Shown here: in pieces, positions 40,408-53,500 of the stretch
Position numbering within the stretch: position 1 is the stretch's first letter
Layout of the letters: every line of letters starts with the position of its first letter
Source of the DNA: Cepaea nemoralis
Lineage: Eukaryota > Mollusca > Gastropoda > Stylommatophora > Helicidae
Assembly (NCBI GenBank): GCA_014155875.1
Contig: JACEFZ010026856.1
Span: 144,501-208,500 of the forward strand
Length of the DNA stretch: 64,000 bases
Direction of reading: 5' to 3'
Translations under genes and position numbers: made by a program
Notes under the pieces: model-generated
Seen by the model: only the letters and a program-made list of their open reading frames with translations
Database searches by the model: none
What the model was told of the DNA's origin: nothing

Positions 40408-43400
40408 TAACTGAGAAACTTACATCTGTCAGAAGCCAAGAATTAAACGAGCTTAAGTCAGGTATCCTGGAAATAGCGTCCAGTAGATTGGTACTGCAAA
40501 GTTTTCCATCCCCGACGTAGCCACTTCTACATTCACAGACTGCATGCCCTGGTGTATTAAACACAGGACAGAGACATAGTTTTAACTTTTAATTCAACGA
40601 AAGAAATATCTAGCTTCACACATACAATTACATATATAGTGAAACCTCAGTTTTCGTTGACTTCGGTTTTCGTTCGATTTCGGTTTTCGTCGATTTCTTT
40701 CCAGCGAAAATGTGTCTCGGTTTTTGTCGGTTGCCTCGGATTTCGTCAGAGTGTCCACGTGGCCTCTCTGCTAATTTTGCGAAAACAAACAGATCAGCGC
40801 GTTCTTCTGCTCATTTCGGCGTTGTTTCTCGGTGTGTGAGTACCACTTGCTAATAAGTTAACCCTTTCCTTTTAGCTCCATAATGGGGCCAATACAGTGT
40901 CCGCAGCCAGCTGCTTTTCGAAGAAGAAGGTTAGGAATACGATTGAGTTGAAGAAGGAAATAAGTGAACAATACGAGAGCGGCATTAAGATTGCTGAAAT
41001 CGGCCGCATGTCGCCCTCCAAAATAAGTTTTATTGTGGCGTAAAAGAAAGCAATAAAGGGTGCTAATGTAGCGAAAGGCGTGAGTGTGCCAACGAAACAG
41101 AGATCGCAAACAATTGAAGATGTCGAACAGTTATTTTTAATTTTGATAGATCAAAAACACTTAAATAGCGATTCTTTTTCTGAGACAATCGTATAATAAA
41201 AGGCCAAACTGTTGTATGCGGATCTCAGAAAATGCCTGAGACGACTGCTAGTTTACTTTCTGATTTTAAGGCCAGCAGAGAATGTTTTGAAAAACTCAAG
41301 AGCCTCACTGGCATACAAAATAAGGGAATTTACCCCAGATAGTGCCTTGATACATAAGGTCCTTAAGGATGGGGATTCCACTTCCAAACAATAATGTCAG
41401 CACCTCTCTCACCCGTCCTCGCTGTCTTCCATATGCCACAAAGAGTGTTCAGAGAGGTACCTGGTAGATGACATGTTAAATGTTCATATAATCTTCACAA
41501 TAGTCGTTTATATTCATTTTATATTAATTTCTTATTGATTTTAGTATTATTTATTCTTTATAAAATGTGTTTTGGGTATGTATTTTGGAGTGTCTAGAAT
41601 TAATTGGATTAACATTGATTTATATGAAAAATAACTGCCTCGGTTTTCGTCGGTTTCGGATTTCGCCGATTTTTTTTCGGTGGGTTATCGACGAAAACCA
41701 AGGCTTCACTGTACTCAACATCATAACACGTTATCTTTTACACAATTACTGTCTATGGTCAATATTTGTGTAAAAAATATTTGCTTATAATTTAAATATA
41801 TTATTAGTAATCCTTGAATTTACTCTTCTCCAACGCCTACTACAATCTCTCTAACCTAATCCTGCTGCGTCTCCTCTTTGTTCTTCTGCTTCTTCCTCTT
41901 CAACTCTGTATTCGTATCCCTCAAATGCCATGTTGTTTGACATGACTGATCTTTTAACTCTACACCTCTTGTCCTCTTACAATAGTATCTATTCACGAGT
42001 GAGTATTTCTGCAAGGCATTATCCTGGACTATCTGATATCTTTCAACTCTGGTATCTTTAAACGAAACCAAACTAAGTACATTTTCAAAGATTAACTCTT
42101 TCTTTTATAGGTTGCTGTTCATTCAAATGTAACCCAATAAATGGGATTTATACTTAGTTGTATATCCTTTACAGGACGTAGCAGTCAACTCCAGCATATT
42201 TGGCTGTTAGTGATTCATGGGAGAGTTTACGTTCAGTAGTTTGCCATTGCTTTTTGAATGGCGGGACACATACCATTGTATGGAAACCAACGCAAGCGAA
42301 ATACTTCTAAATCGCCTGCAGCTGTGTTTCTAACACTCACACAACACACGTGCCAACTTATCAAAAAGGAAATCAAACGAATAGCAACCAAACAATCAAA
42401 CAAATACATATTTTAACGGATATAGATGACGTCGACGTGGTCGAAAGGATACTAGCGCTCACTATAAAACTTCCGGTTCGCTGATGGCCAAGTAGGCGGT
42501 TACATCCCTAGACCGGCATTCAGTTGGACTCTCGTTCAGAAAGCATTGGTAAACTGATTGACTTACAATTATCTAGACAACAAAAGCGAGGTTGACTGCA
42601 ACGTTCTGCATTGAACATGCAACATTTATTTTTAACGGATTTAAGTACACATATTTTGAATAACGAAGAAACAAACAATAGATTGCACGATTTATTGCCT
42701 GGCATATTTCGCTGCATCTCGTCAGGTACATACTGCAAAAATCACACGACTTACGTGAATTAACTAGATAAATCCTTCAAGTTGAAATATACACATATTC
42801 GCACAGTAATGTAATAATTCACATATTTTGTTTTTAAAGCAGAGCTCTTGAAAAAGTAAGCTACAGGAGCAATAGATTTATGATTAACCAGGCTACGAAG
42901 CAAAGACATGAAACAATATGCAGGACAAATCATGGAATTAATCCTAGATATGAGCAACCTTAGAAAATAAACGGAGGCAGAAACATAATTTCTCGTCCTT
43001 GATTAGGAACTTACGTATTCTATTACAAGTACTTCAGAAGTCGGTGTAGGTTCGCCTGATGGCGAGGGACACTGGTAATATGGAAAGCTAATCCATCTAC
43101 AAAAATGAGTCCAATGCATTTGAACGCAAAAAAAGAAAGACAAAAATGTATACCACAAGTATATGTTGAAGGTAGTATGATGAATATGTTTTCTTCTCTC
43201 TGAAATAAAATAACAATACAAGAAGCAAAACGTGTCACCTTCATCCATATCTGTGACCTTGGGTTGTGTAAATTTGCAGTCTGCCCTCTCCAAGTCACAG
43301 CCTCCATTACGTGAAGTGCAAGGGTCACTGTTTTGTTGACACCATGTCCCGTTGCCATGGAAGCCAGGATTACATTCACATTGAGATGTCTGGTTGAATA

Positions 43401-46400
43401 TCTTTAGACATGATAAGAGAAGGATACGGTAAAGGTATCCACCAGGGGTAATATTCAAGTGAAAATGCCCTACAAGTATGATATAAATGAAGACAGCATA
43501 TAACAAATAAGATATGGATGAATGCATAATATACCAGTTAAGCTAACGTTAATGCATCCTAAAATATGGAAGATAAAGGTATCACAGTACAACAAAGAAA
43601 CAGGTGAAAGTGTCATACAGCAGGTAAGGCATAGGTGAAGTTATTTTAAAACAGATAAGAAACATGTAGTGTATAACATGTTAAGTACAGGTGAAGTTAT
43701 CATATAACAGGTTAGATTTAGATGCAGTTATCTTAAAACTGATAAGAATGTATCCAACAACAGGTAAGATAAAAGTGAAGGTATCTTATAGCCATCCATC
43801 ATGTGCCATGCCGATAAGTGTGGACGGCCATCTCACTCGATCACCAGAGTCGTTGATCAGCTCCGTGTTTCTGTCTCGACCATGCCAAATATTTATTTCT
43901 CGGTCTTCCCCTTGGTCTCTTCCCTTCAATCTTGCCAGTCGTTAGTCACCAAGTTCTCCAAATCATTTATTCTCATAACATGCCCACAATATTTTGACTG
44001 TCTGCGTCTAATGACTCTAATCAGTTTAGGATCTTCATTTATTTCTTGAAGGTCTTGTTCATTGTTTTTTCTGTCTGTCCATGGTATTCTTTGCATCTTT
44101 CTCAGAAACCACATCTCAACAGCCATCAGATGTTTTTCAGCTTGTCTGCTCATTGTCCACGTTTCACATCCATACAAAAGTACAGGTTCTATGTACTACT
44201 TCTACACTCTTGTTCTCGTCATATCAAATGCTTCTCTAAAATCAATAAACACACATCCACATAGACTGCTGTTGTTTATATTCAGGTGCCCATTTTCTAC
44301 CATGTTTGTTAGGACCGTACGGGAAGAATATTTTGGTCGAAATCCTGATTGACTGTCGACTATAAACTTGTTGCGAACTAAATAATGTAAGGTTGCTTTA
44401 TGAATGTGCTTTTCTAGTTGTTTAGATAGTGATGATAGTACGGAAATAGGCCTATAATTGTTCAGGAGATCATCGTTCAAAGAGACAGATTTGAGAAAAT
44501 GATACACTTTAGCGATTTTGAAAGCTGATGGAAAGTGGCCTTTGGCGGGACACTGGTTGTATATATAGGTTAGCGACACACATATCACTGATATTTGTTT
44601 TATTCATTAGTAAGTTCTTAAAATAATTTTTCTTTTCTCTTCGTATAATATATTGCACTTTGTTTCTAAGGGTACGGTATGTGTTAAGGTCCCTCTTTTT
44701 TATGTGCTTTATCTCTTTCTCTCATGATTTCAAGTATTTCCTGGGTGATCCACCGCGGTTTAACGTGATGTTTTACTCGAATGTCCTTGACTGGCACATG
44801 TCTATGAAACACATCAATAAATGTCTTCATCCAGATTGCCAGAGCTTCATCCGGGTTAGGAAGTTGATAAATATTGTCTAGACGTGAACTGAGCGAGTCC
44901 TGTAACAATGCGTTTTGATTGAAATTGTTGTCAGCTTTTTTATTTTACACTTATGTGTTTATGTTGTTAGTTTTAATTCCGTTTTAGACAGTGTGTAGCA
45001 TATTGGATAGTGATCGCTGATTGCACAAGTTGGTACGGTACATTCTATTATGTCGTCTGAGCAAGTTACATAAATGTGATCTATCGGTGTTCACGATGAT
45101 TTAGTTATTCTAATAGCTTGTTTTACTATTTGTTGGAAGTGTATGATGCAGTTATATTTCCCCATGTTATGTTGGATTTGTTGGTGTCAATGTTAAAGTC
45201 TCCGAGTAGTATGATTTCTTCCGGGCATTGAACACCACATCCATGAAGGCAGTGAAGTTCTCGTACGAGTCGTGTCTAACCCTAACCTTTCGATAGAAAT
45301 AACATATATGTCCTAAGAGGCCAGTGATCAGGGTTGGCGTGCCAATGTCTGCCACATCTCGTAGACTACCATCTATGTCCTAAGAGGCCAATGATCAGGG
45401 TCGGTCAGGGTCTACCTCAACATGTAAACTAAAATGTATGTCCTAAGAGGCCAATGATCAGGGTTGGCATGTGGTTGGTTACCTCAACATGTAGACAACC
45501 GTAGCTACAAAATCCCAACCAATTACATCATAATCAAGTCTAAAGAGATCATCCTGGCGTGGACGGGGAGCTGTACTCCACGTGGAGATGACAGGCTTAA
45601 TGACAATGCACAAGTGGAATGAGACATTTCCACCTAACCAACCGCAGTCTAACATTAGATGTTACAGCAACATGACACAAACAGCAAATACTGGACGCTA
45701 TGTGTGCATAGAGTTTAGAAATACACCACGAAGGTAATACTTACATTTAAGGTACAGTTGGCATTTGGGTGACATCCCCCTTCTTCAGTACAGCTGGCCT
45801 GTTTATGACATCCCCCTTGTTCAGTACAGTTGGCATGCGGGTGACATTTGCCATGTTCAGTACGGTTGGCATGTGGGTGACATTTGCCATGTTCACTACA
45901 GTTGGCATGTGGGTGACATTTGCCATGTTCAGTACAGTTGTCATGTGGGTGACATTTGCCATGTTCAGTACAGTTGTCATGTGGGTGACATTTGCCATGT
46001 TCAGTACAGTTGGAGTGTGGGTGACATTTGCCATGTTCACTACAGTTGGCATGTGGGTGACATTTGCCATGTTCAGTACAGTTGTCATGTGGGTGACATT
46101 TGCCATGTTCTGTACAATTCACGTGTGGATGACATTTGCCATGTTCAGTACTGTTACACTGGGGTGTGCATGTGTACCCATCTCCATCGTAGCCCGAGAA
46201 ACACTGACAAGTGACTCCACTGCTGGTCTCATTACACCAGGCATGGTCGCTGCAGTTGCCATTCATATACTCACAGCTGTTGTCAGCTATAGGAAGAGAA
46301 AACTGGTTGCATGTCATCTTTTTACTACCAACATTCATCATTATTATTAATATCATCATCATTATTTTTATCATCATTATCTTATATGTCATCATGCTCA

Positions 46401-46484
46401 TCTACGTCCATCTGTTTTCTGTCAATCACTTATCAGCTTCCGAGCCTCTGTGCCAACCTATCTTGTATTATCTCTCTTCTCCTG

Positions 46485-46574
<90 letters not shown>

Positions 46575-49500
46575 CGATATCACTAAATTCTTGCCGTACC
46601 AAAGATGACCCGTCTTTCTCAGGACATGTCGGGTGTAGATACTGATCAGTTGGCTTAGTGTTTGTGTAATCGACTGAAGATTACGCTGATAATGTCACTA
46701 GCACAATCAGACAATGATTCTACGACTGCGGTCATCCTCCTCTCAGTTAGGGAAACACTGACCACCTGTTTCTCCATACATTCAGGGCTACAAGATGTGA
46801 GGGCTCTAGCACTGCAGACAACCTTAGCAGTTACTGACAGGGACATTGTTTCCATGCTGGTCGTATTAGTAAACAATAGGATTCTGACGCCATCACAAAG
46901 CCCTCCATGCTGGCATCACACTTAAATCATAACTCTGGAATCCTTCAACATTACTTTATCTATTAATGCAACTTCAACATTATTTAATCTGTTATTGTAA
47001 CTTCCAAAAAAAAAAAAAAAAAATAAATAAATTTAAATTTGCCCCGAATCAATTTCGTACTACGGCCATTACATTTTGGAGTCCCTAATGCACGAAAGAA
47101 AAGGTGGACATTGTTTCACTCACTTAGCAGACGATGAGCCGATACGTCGAATCCTAATCCTGCATGCTCATGGCATTACCAGCACAGCCCCGTCATCGCT
47201 AATATGTCCGCTATCTTCAACTAGCAGTTATATCAACACGTCCGCTATCTTCAACTAGCAGTTATTTCAACACGTCCGCTATCTTCAACTAGCAGTTATT
47301 TCAACACGTCCGCTATCTTCAACAGGCATTTAGATAAAAACGTCCGTTATCTTCAATTAGCAGTTATGTCAACACGTCCGATATCTTCAACTAGCAGTTA
47401 TGTCAACACGTCCGATATCTTCAACTAGCAGTTATGTCAACACATCTGTTGTCTTCAACTAGCAGTTATGTCAACACGTCCGATATCTTCAACTAGCAGT
47501 TATGTACACACGTCCGATATCTTCAACTAGCAGTTATGTCAACAGTCTACAAAGTATCGCCCCTGTACATCTGAGTGTTCCAACCACCGGTACTATTGCA
47601 GCCAACAGATGTGTTGGCATTCCAGCCTGACCCAGATGTTTTGCTCATGTACATACAGCCTTGTGGGAAGGAAGTGTCAGTACCCACTCCGCCCACCTGT
47701 GTCCATGTTTAAACGCTATACACTTTAGACCCCGTCGTGATTGAAAAGATAAGAGCGTTCGCTCCTAACCTTCCGGCACGCTGATGGCGAGGTAGGCTAT
47801 CAATTAGATATGACATTTTACTCACATGTATTGCAATATGGAGGAATTAAGATATGACGTTTTAATTCACATATGTTACAATACGGAGGAATTAAGGTAT
47901 GACGTTTTACGTACACGTGTTACAATATGGAGTCATTAGATGCACCGTTTTACTCATATATGATATAATGTGGAGAAATTGGATATGACGTTTTACTCAT
48001 ATATGATATAATGTGGAGAAATTGGATATGACGTTTTACTCATATATGATATAATGTGGAGAAATTGGATATGACGTTTTACTCACATATGTTACAATGT
48101 GGAGGCACTAGATACGAGGTTTTACTCATATATGATATAATATGGAGGAATTAGATATGACGTTTTACTCACGTATGTTACAATGTGGAGGCACTAGATA
48201 CGAGGTTTTACTCATATATGATATAATATGGAGGAAATAGATATGACGTTTTACTCACATATGTTACAATATGGGGGGATTCCATCATTGGCACCTTGCC
48301 GTCTTGACAGACGACAGTTTGTTACATTGTGCTTTAAAAAGGCATAAAAACTACAGTCCATGGCGGTAGGGAATTCGGCTGATAAGGCCAATTCGCGCTG
48401 TAAATGTTCGTCCACTGTGGATGCATGTGAACACATGGTTATTTCAACCATCATGCACCATCTTATGTCTCACACGCTCGGTGTGTGACTTATCAGCAAC
48501 TATTTTCTCCTTTGTCTTTATTCCATTTCTGATATTTGCCCTCCATGCAACATGTTCAGCGGAGACTTGCTCCCAATGTGCATTATCAATGCCAGTATCA
48601 ATCATGTCCCACTTACTCACATCTTTGTATCGTAGTAAAGGCCCACCCTGAGATCTCTTACACATCTGTAATTCACCAAAAAAGATGTCCTTTGGTATTC
48701 TACCATCATCCATCCTCCTAACATGTCCTATCCATCTAAGTCTACTGAGACTGAGCATGGAATAAACCGTCACACAACCTGATCTTTCCAATACTTCAGT
48801 ATTTGTGATTTTGTCTTGTCACTTAATACCAAGTATTCTTCGCAGAAAACGCATATGAACGCTGTTTAAACATTTCTCTTGGTGTGAGTAACTTGTCCAG
48901 GTTTTACTGCCATAAAGATGAGTACTAAGGACACAGGCTTGGTAGACGAGGACTTTTGTTTTGGCAGTAAGCTTCCTGTTCTCCCAGACCCTTTTTCTTA
49001 GCCTGTTCATTGTTGTTGCTGCCTTACCAATCATGATGTTGATTACCTGATCTAGGAATAATTTGCTGTTTACCTCCGATCCCAGATATGTACAATGGTC
49101 TACTATCTCTAGTTCGGCGTCGTCAATAAAGATTGATGGTACCCCATGTGCACCTTGTGAAATAATCTGTGTCTTCTTTTTGCTAATTGTTAAACCAAAT
49201 TCAGAACAAGCATTGGAGAATGCAGATAGTAGACATTGCCATTCTTCCTCAGAGTGGGTCGTAACTGCAGCATCATCTGCAAAAATCAACTCTCTGATCA
49301 GTACCCTCCTAATTTTGGTCTTGGCCTTCAATCTCTGAGCATTGTAGAGGCCGCCATCTGAGAGTGAGTGAATGTATATACCACCATCCTGATCACGAAA
49401 GGCATATTTCAGTAGAAGTGAAAAGTATATTCCAAAAAGGGTGGAAGCTAGTACACAATCTTGCTTAACTCCACACTTGATTTCAAACTCTTCTGATGTT

Positions 49501-50468
49501 GCACCATCAAACATAATTATACTCTTCATGCCTGTCTCACAGATATGTTACACTATAGAGGAAATTAGATATGAAGTTTTACTCACATTTGTTACAATAT
49601 GGAGGCACGAGATCTGCACGTTCACAGCTCTCACAAAGCTCTGCAGAAAACCCAGGGTTGCATTTACATTTCCCAGAACCTCTGACTCCGTCATCACAGA
49701 TGCCATTTCCTGAACACGGGTCTTCTGGGCCTCCTGGACACCCTGTTTATGGAAATAAAGATGGTTGTTGCTGCTAAATGTCGACATATATTTCTGTAAA
49801 TGTCTCTTGACAATAAAATACCTGAAACCCGTAGAAGGACCATGACAAACCCTAGCTTAACCCTAGTCTGTCTCAATCATAAGCTGGTTACATTCTAAAC
49901 TAACATGACCACCCCTAGCTTAACCCTAGTCAGTCTCAATCATGACCTAGTTACATTCTAAAATAACATGAGCACCCCGAGCTTAATCCCAGTCAAAAGT
50001 TAACTCACGAAGAGACCCGGATACTCGCACCAGAAGAAGATAGTCCATATTCTGTGGGCATGCTATGAGAAAGAGAAAGTAGCAGCATGACGTCACAACG
50101 GGAAGCTAGAAGGGAGGAGAGTGAGAAGGAGACCAATAGAGAATACGCTGGACAGTGTGACATCATGGTATGAAGGAAAGTCGGTATCAGAAATGATTGG
50201 CAGCACACGAGAAAGAAGACATTATCACCCAGTCAGCACAGTATGGACTATAAGAAGATACTGAACAACCATGACACTGTGGGATAGGACATGATCACCC
50301 ACTCAGCACAGTATGGACTATAAGAAGATACTGAACAACCACTGAAACTGTGGGATAGGAAAACTTCTACGCGTATTCTTTTTTTTTTTTTATTACTTTG
50401 CGTTTTCTGTGTTTGAACCCAAGCGTAGTCCATACACTTTTTACTATGCCTAGTACACAGGACTGGTG

Positions 50469-50512
<44 letters not shown>

Positions 50513-53500
50513 TGTGTGTGTGTGTGTGTGTGTGTGGCGCATTCCTATTTACTAGTTTTCTACGCCATCAGGCGACTCCGACTTTTGATGTACTTGTAAT
50601 TTATGTCCCAAATCAAGAAGGAGAAGTCAATAATTTAATCCAACAGGCCGGTGTAAGGGTTGAACTAGTTACTTGGGAATCAGGAAGTTTAAGAGCGAGC
50701 GCTCCTAACCATTCTGCGATGCTGACCTCAATTAACGAGTATTGATTTGTGTTCATTGAAGACAATGAAGCAAAATGGTCACCAGAATACATAAGACAAC
50801 TGTGTAGGCAATACGAGTACAGTGATTTAAGACCCGTCATCTATCAAGCTTTCTGTAACACTCAGTAAGTCTGACACTTCATCAAAATGTCTAATTGAAG
50901 TATACTTTGACACCTAATAAGCCAGAAACATCACCAAAGTGTCTCATTGAGCCATAAAGTATACTTTAACACTCAATAATCAAGACATTTTAACAAAGAG
51001 TACCACTGAACCACCAAGTATACACCGACATTCAATAAACCAGGAACATTAACAAAGAGTGTCACTGAACCATCAAGTATACACCGATACTCAATAAGCC
51101 TGGAACATTTAATAAAGAGTGTCACTAAACGATCAAGAATACACCAACACTCAATACGCCGGGAACATTAACAAAGAGTGTCACTTAGCTATTAAGTTTA
51201 CACCGACACTCAATAAGCCTGGAACATTAACAAAGAGTGTCACTTAACTATTAAGTTTACACCGACACTCAATACGCCGGGAACATTATCAAAGAGTGTC
51301 ACTTAACCATTAAGTATACACCGACACTCAATACGCCAGGAACAATATCAAAGAGTGTCACTTAACCATTAAGTATACACCGACACCCAATAAGATAAGA
51401 ACATTAACAGTGTCTCACTAAACCATCAAGTAAACACCCACGCTCAATAAGCCAGACATTTTAACAAAGCCTCTAACTGAAGGCTCAAGGACACTTTAAC
51501 ACTCAGTAAGTCAGTGAGCTCTAAAAGGTGTCATCACTAGCCAAGACATAACATCCACTTGAACTAACCACTACGGCAAGCAGACATAATTTTCTTGTAT
51601 GCTTATGCATGTCACATGTTTCTAAGTTCATTCAGAACTGAATATTTCAATATTTAACAGACATTAATAGTTTCGTCTTTCTGAAACTGCAAAAATTCAA
51701 TCTATTTGAATATGATCATCTTGAATCATCTCCTTAGTGATTTGTTCCCATAAGAAATATCCAGTCCTCTCATATCCAGTGTTTTAACACTACTCTCATG
51801 TTCTCGCAGAGATTACTGTAAACATATTAAAGTACAGAAATGATACTCACCATCACAATGTGGCCCATAGTAACCACCACAACATTCTATTTTCTGGAAG
51901 ACAAGAAACAAGTCAGTGAGAAACATTATTCAATGTAACCCATGGCATTTACCTATTTCATTCCCGCATTCCCCAAAGAAAAACAAAACAACTTGTATTT
52001 GACACGAGTCAGTCAGAAAAACAATAACAGTTATTGTGGGTTTTGTCACACAGCTTCCAGATGTTACTGAATCTGTCATTGTGCCTGCAATCACTAAGGT
52101 TGTACTGAATCTCTCAGGTTTACTGAATCTCTCAGGTCGTACTGAATCTCTCAGGTTGTACTGAATCTCTCATGTTGTATTGAATCTCTCAGGTTGTAGT
52201 GAATCTCTCAGGTTGTACTGAATCTCTCAGGTTGTACTGAATCTCTCAGGTTGTATTGAATCTCTCAGGTTGTACTGAATCTCTCAGGTTTACTGAATCT
52301 CTCAGGTTGTACTGAATCTCTCAGGTTGTACTGAATCTCTCAGGTTGTACTGAATCTCTCAGGTTGTACTGAATCTCTCAGGTTGTACTGAATCTCTCAG
52401 GTTTACTGAATCTCTCAGGTTGTACTGAATCTCTCAGGTTGTACTGAATCTCTCAGGTTGTACTGAATCTCTCAGGTTTACTGAATCTCTCAGGTTGTAC
52501 TGAATCTCTCAGGTTTACTGAATCTCTCAGGTTGTACTGAATCTCTCAGGTTGTACTGAATCTCTCAGGTTGTACTGAATCTCTCAGGTTTACTGAATCT
52601 CTCAGGTTGTACTGAATCTCTCAGGTTGTACTGAATCTCTCAGGTTTACTGAATCTCTCAGGTTGTATTGAATCTCTCAGGTTGTACTGAATCTCTCAGG
52701 TTTACTGAATCTCTCAGGTTGTACTGAATCTCTCAGGTTGTATTGAATCTCTCAGGTTGTACTGAATCTCTCAGGTTTACTGAATCTCTCAGGTTGTATT
52801 GAATCTCTCAGGTTGTACTGAATCTCTCAGGTTTACTGAATCTCTCAGGTTGTACTGAATCTCTCAGGTTGTACTGAATCTCTCAGGTTTACTTAATCTC
52901 GCAGTATGCACTAAATCTCTAGATTTGTCACTAAATGTAGCAGAGTGTAGCAACTCTTATGGTATGCACTAAATAAACAGGTGTTCACAATCTCATATTC
53001 AGGAGTACATTCCAGAAGATGATTGGTCATTGTCACAAGAAGCTCATTGTTTTAGATGGACTTACAATTGACCATACCACCACATGTGAACACACAGATG
53101 ACTATAAGTGAATTTTAGAAATACGGAAATAGAGCATGCACCATATATTTTAGTGAATCTAGACTTGCAGCCTCAGCAACTTGAGCCAGACTAAATGGAG
53201 TTGGTAAATTTGCGGCAATGTTTGAGCAACTTCATGTGGCACATGATGCACTAAAAGTTAAAATGAATTGTTCGTTATTAATGTTATGTGTTGTTCTTTT
53301 GTTGTCGTGGACTGTCAAGTGTAGACAACTCAGTAGCATTGCCACCACCAACAACAACTTCCCACGGGTGTAGAGAATCACGAGTCCTCGCACGTCTGGC
53401 GCATGTGTTTCATGTCCCTGGTTGGGGTCTATCTGGCATCCTTGCACGTCTGGCGCATGTGTTTCATGTCCCTGGCTGGGGTCTATCTGGCATCCTTGCA

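Noticed and set aside
43015..43071. 57-nt candidate micro-exon (CPSPSGEPTPTSEV) between exons 9 and 10
   Set aside because: It is phase 0-0, whereas the neighbouring exons join at phase 1 and form a regular EGF without it.
45769..46350. Long plus-strand ORF of 193 codons opposite exon 8
   Set aside because: It is the antisense shadow of the 36-nt repeat, open because the period is a multiple of three. The minus strand has EGF cysteines and good splice sites.
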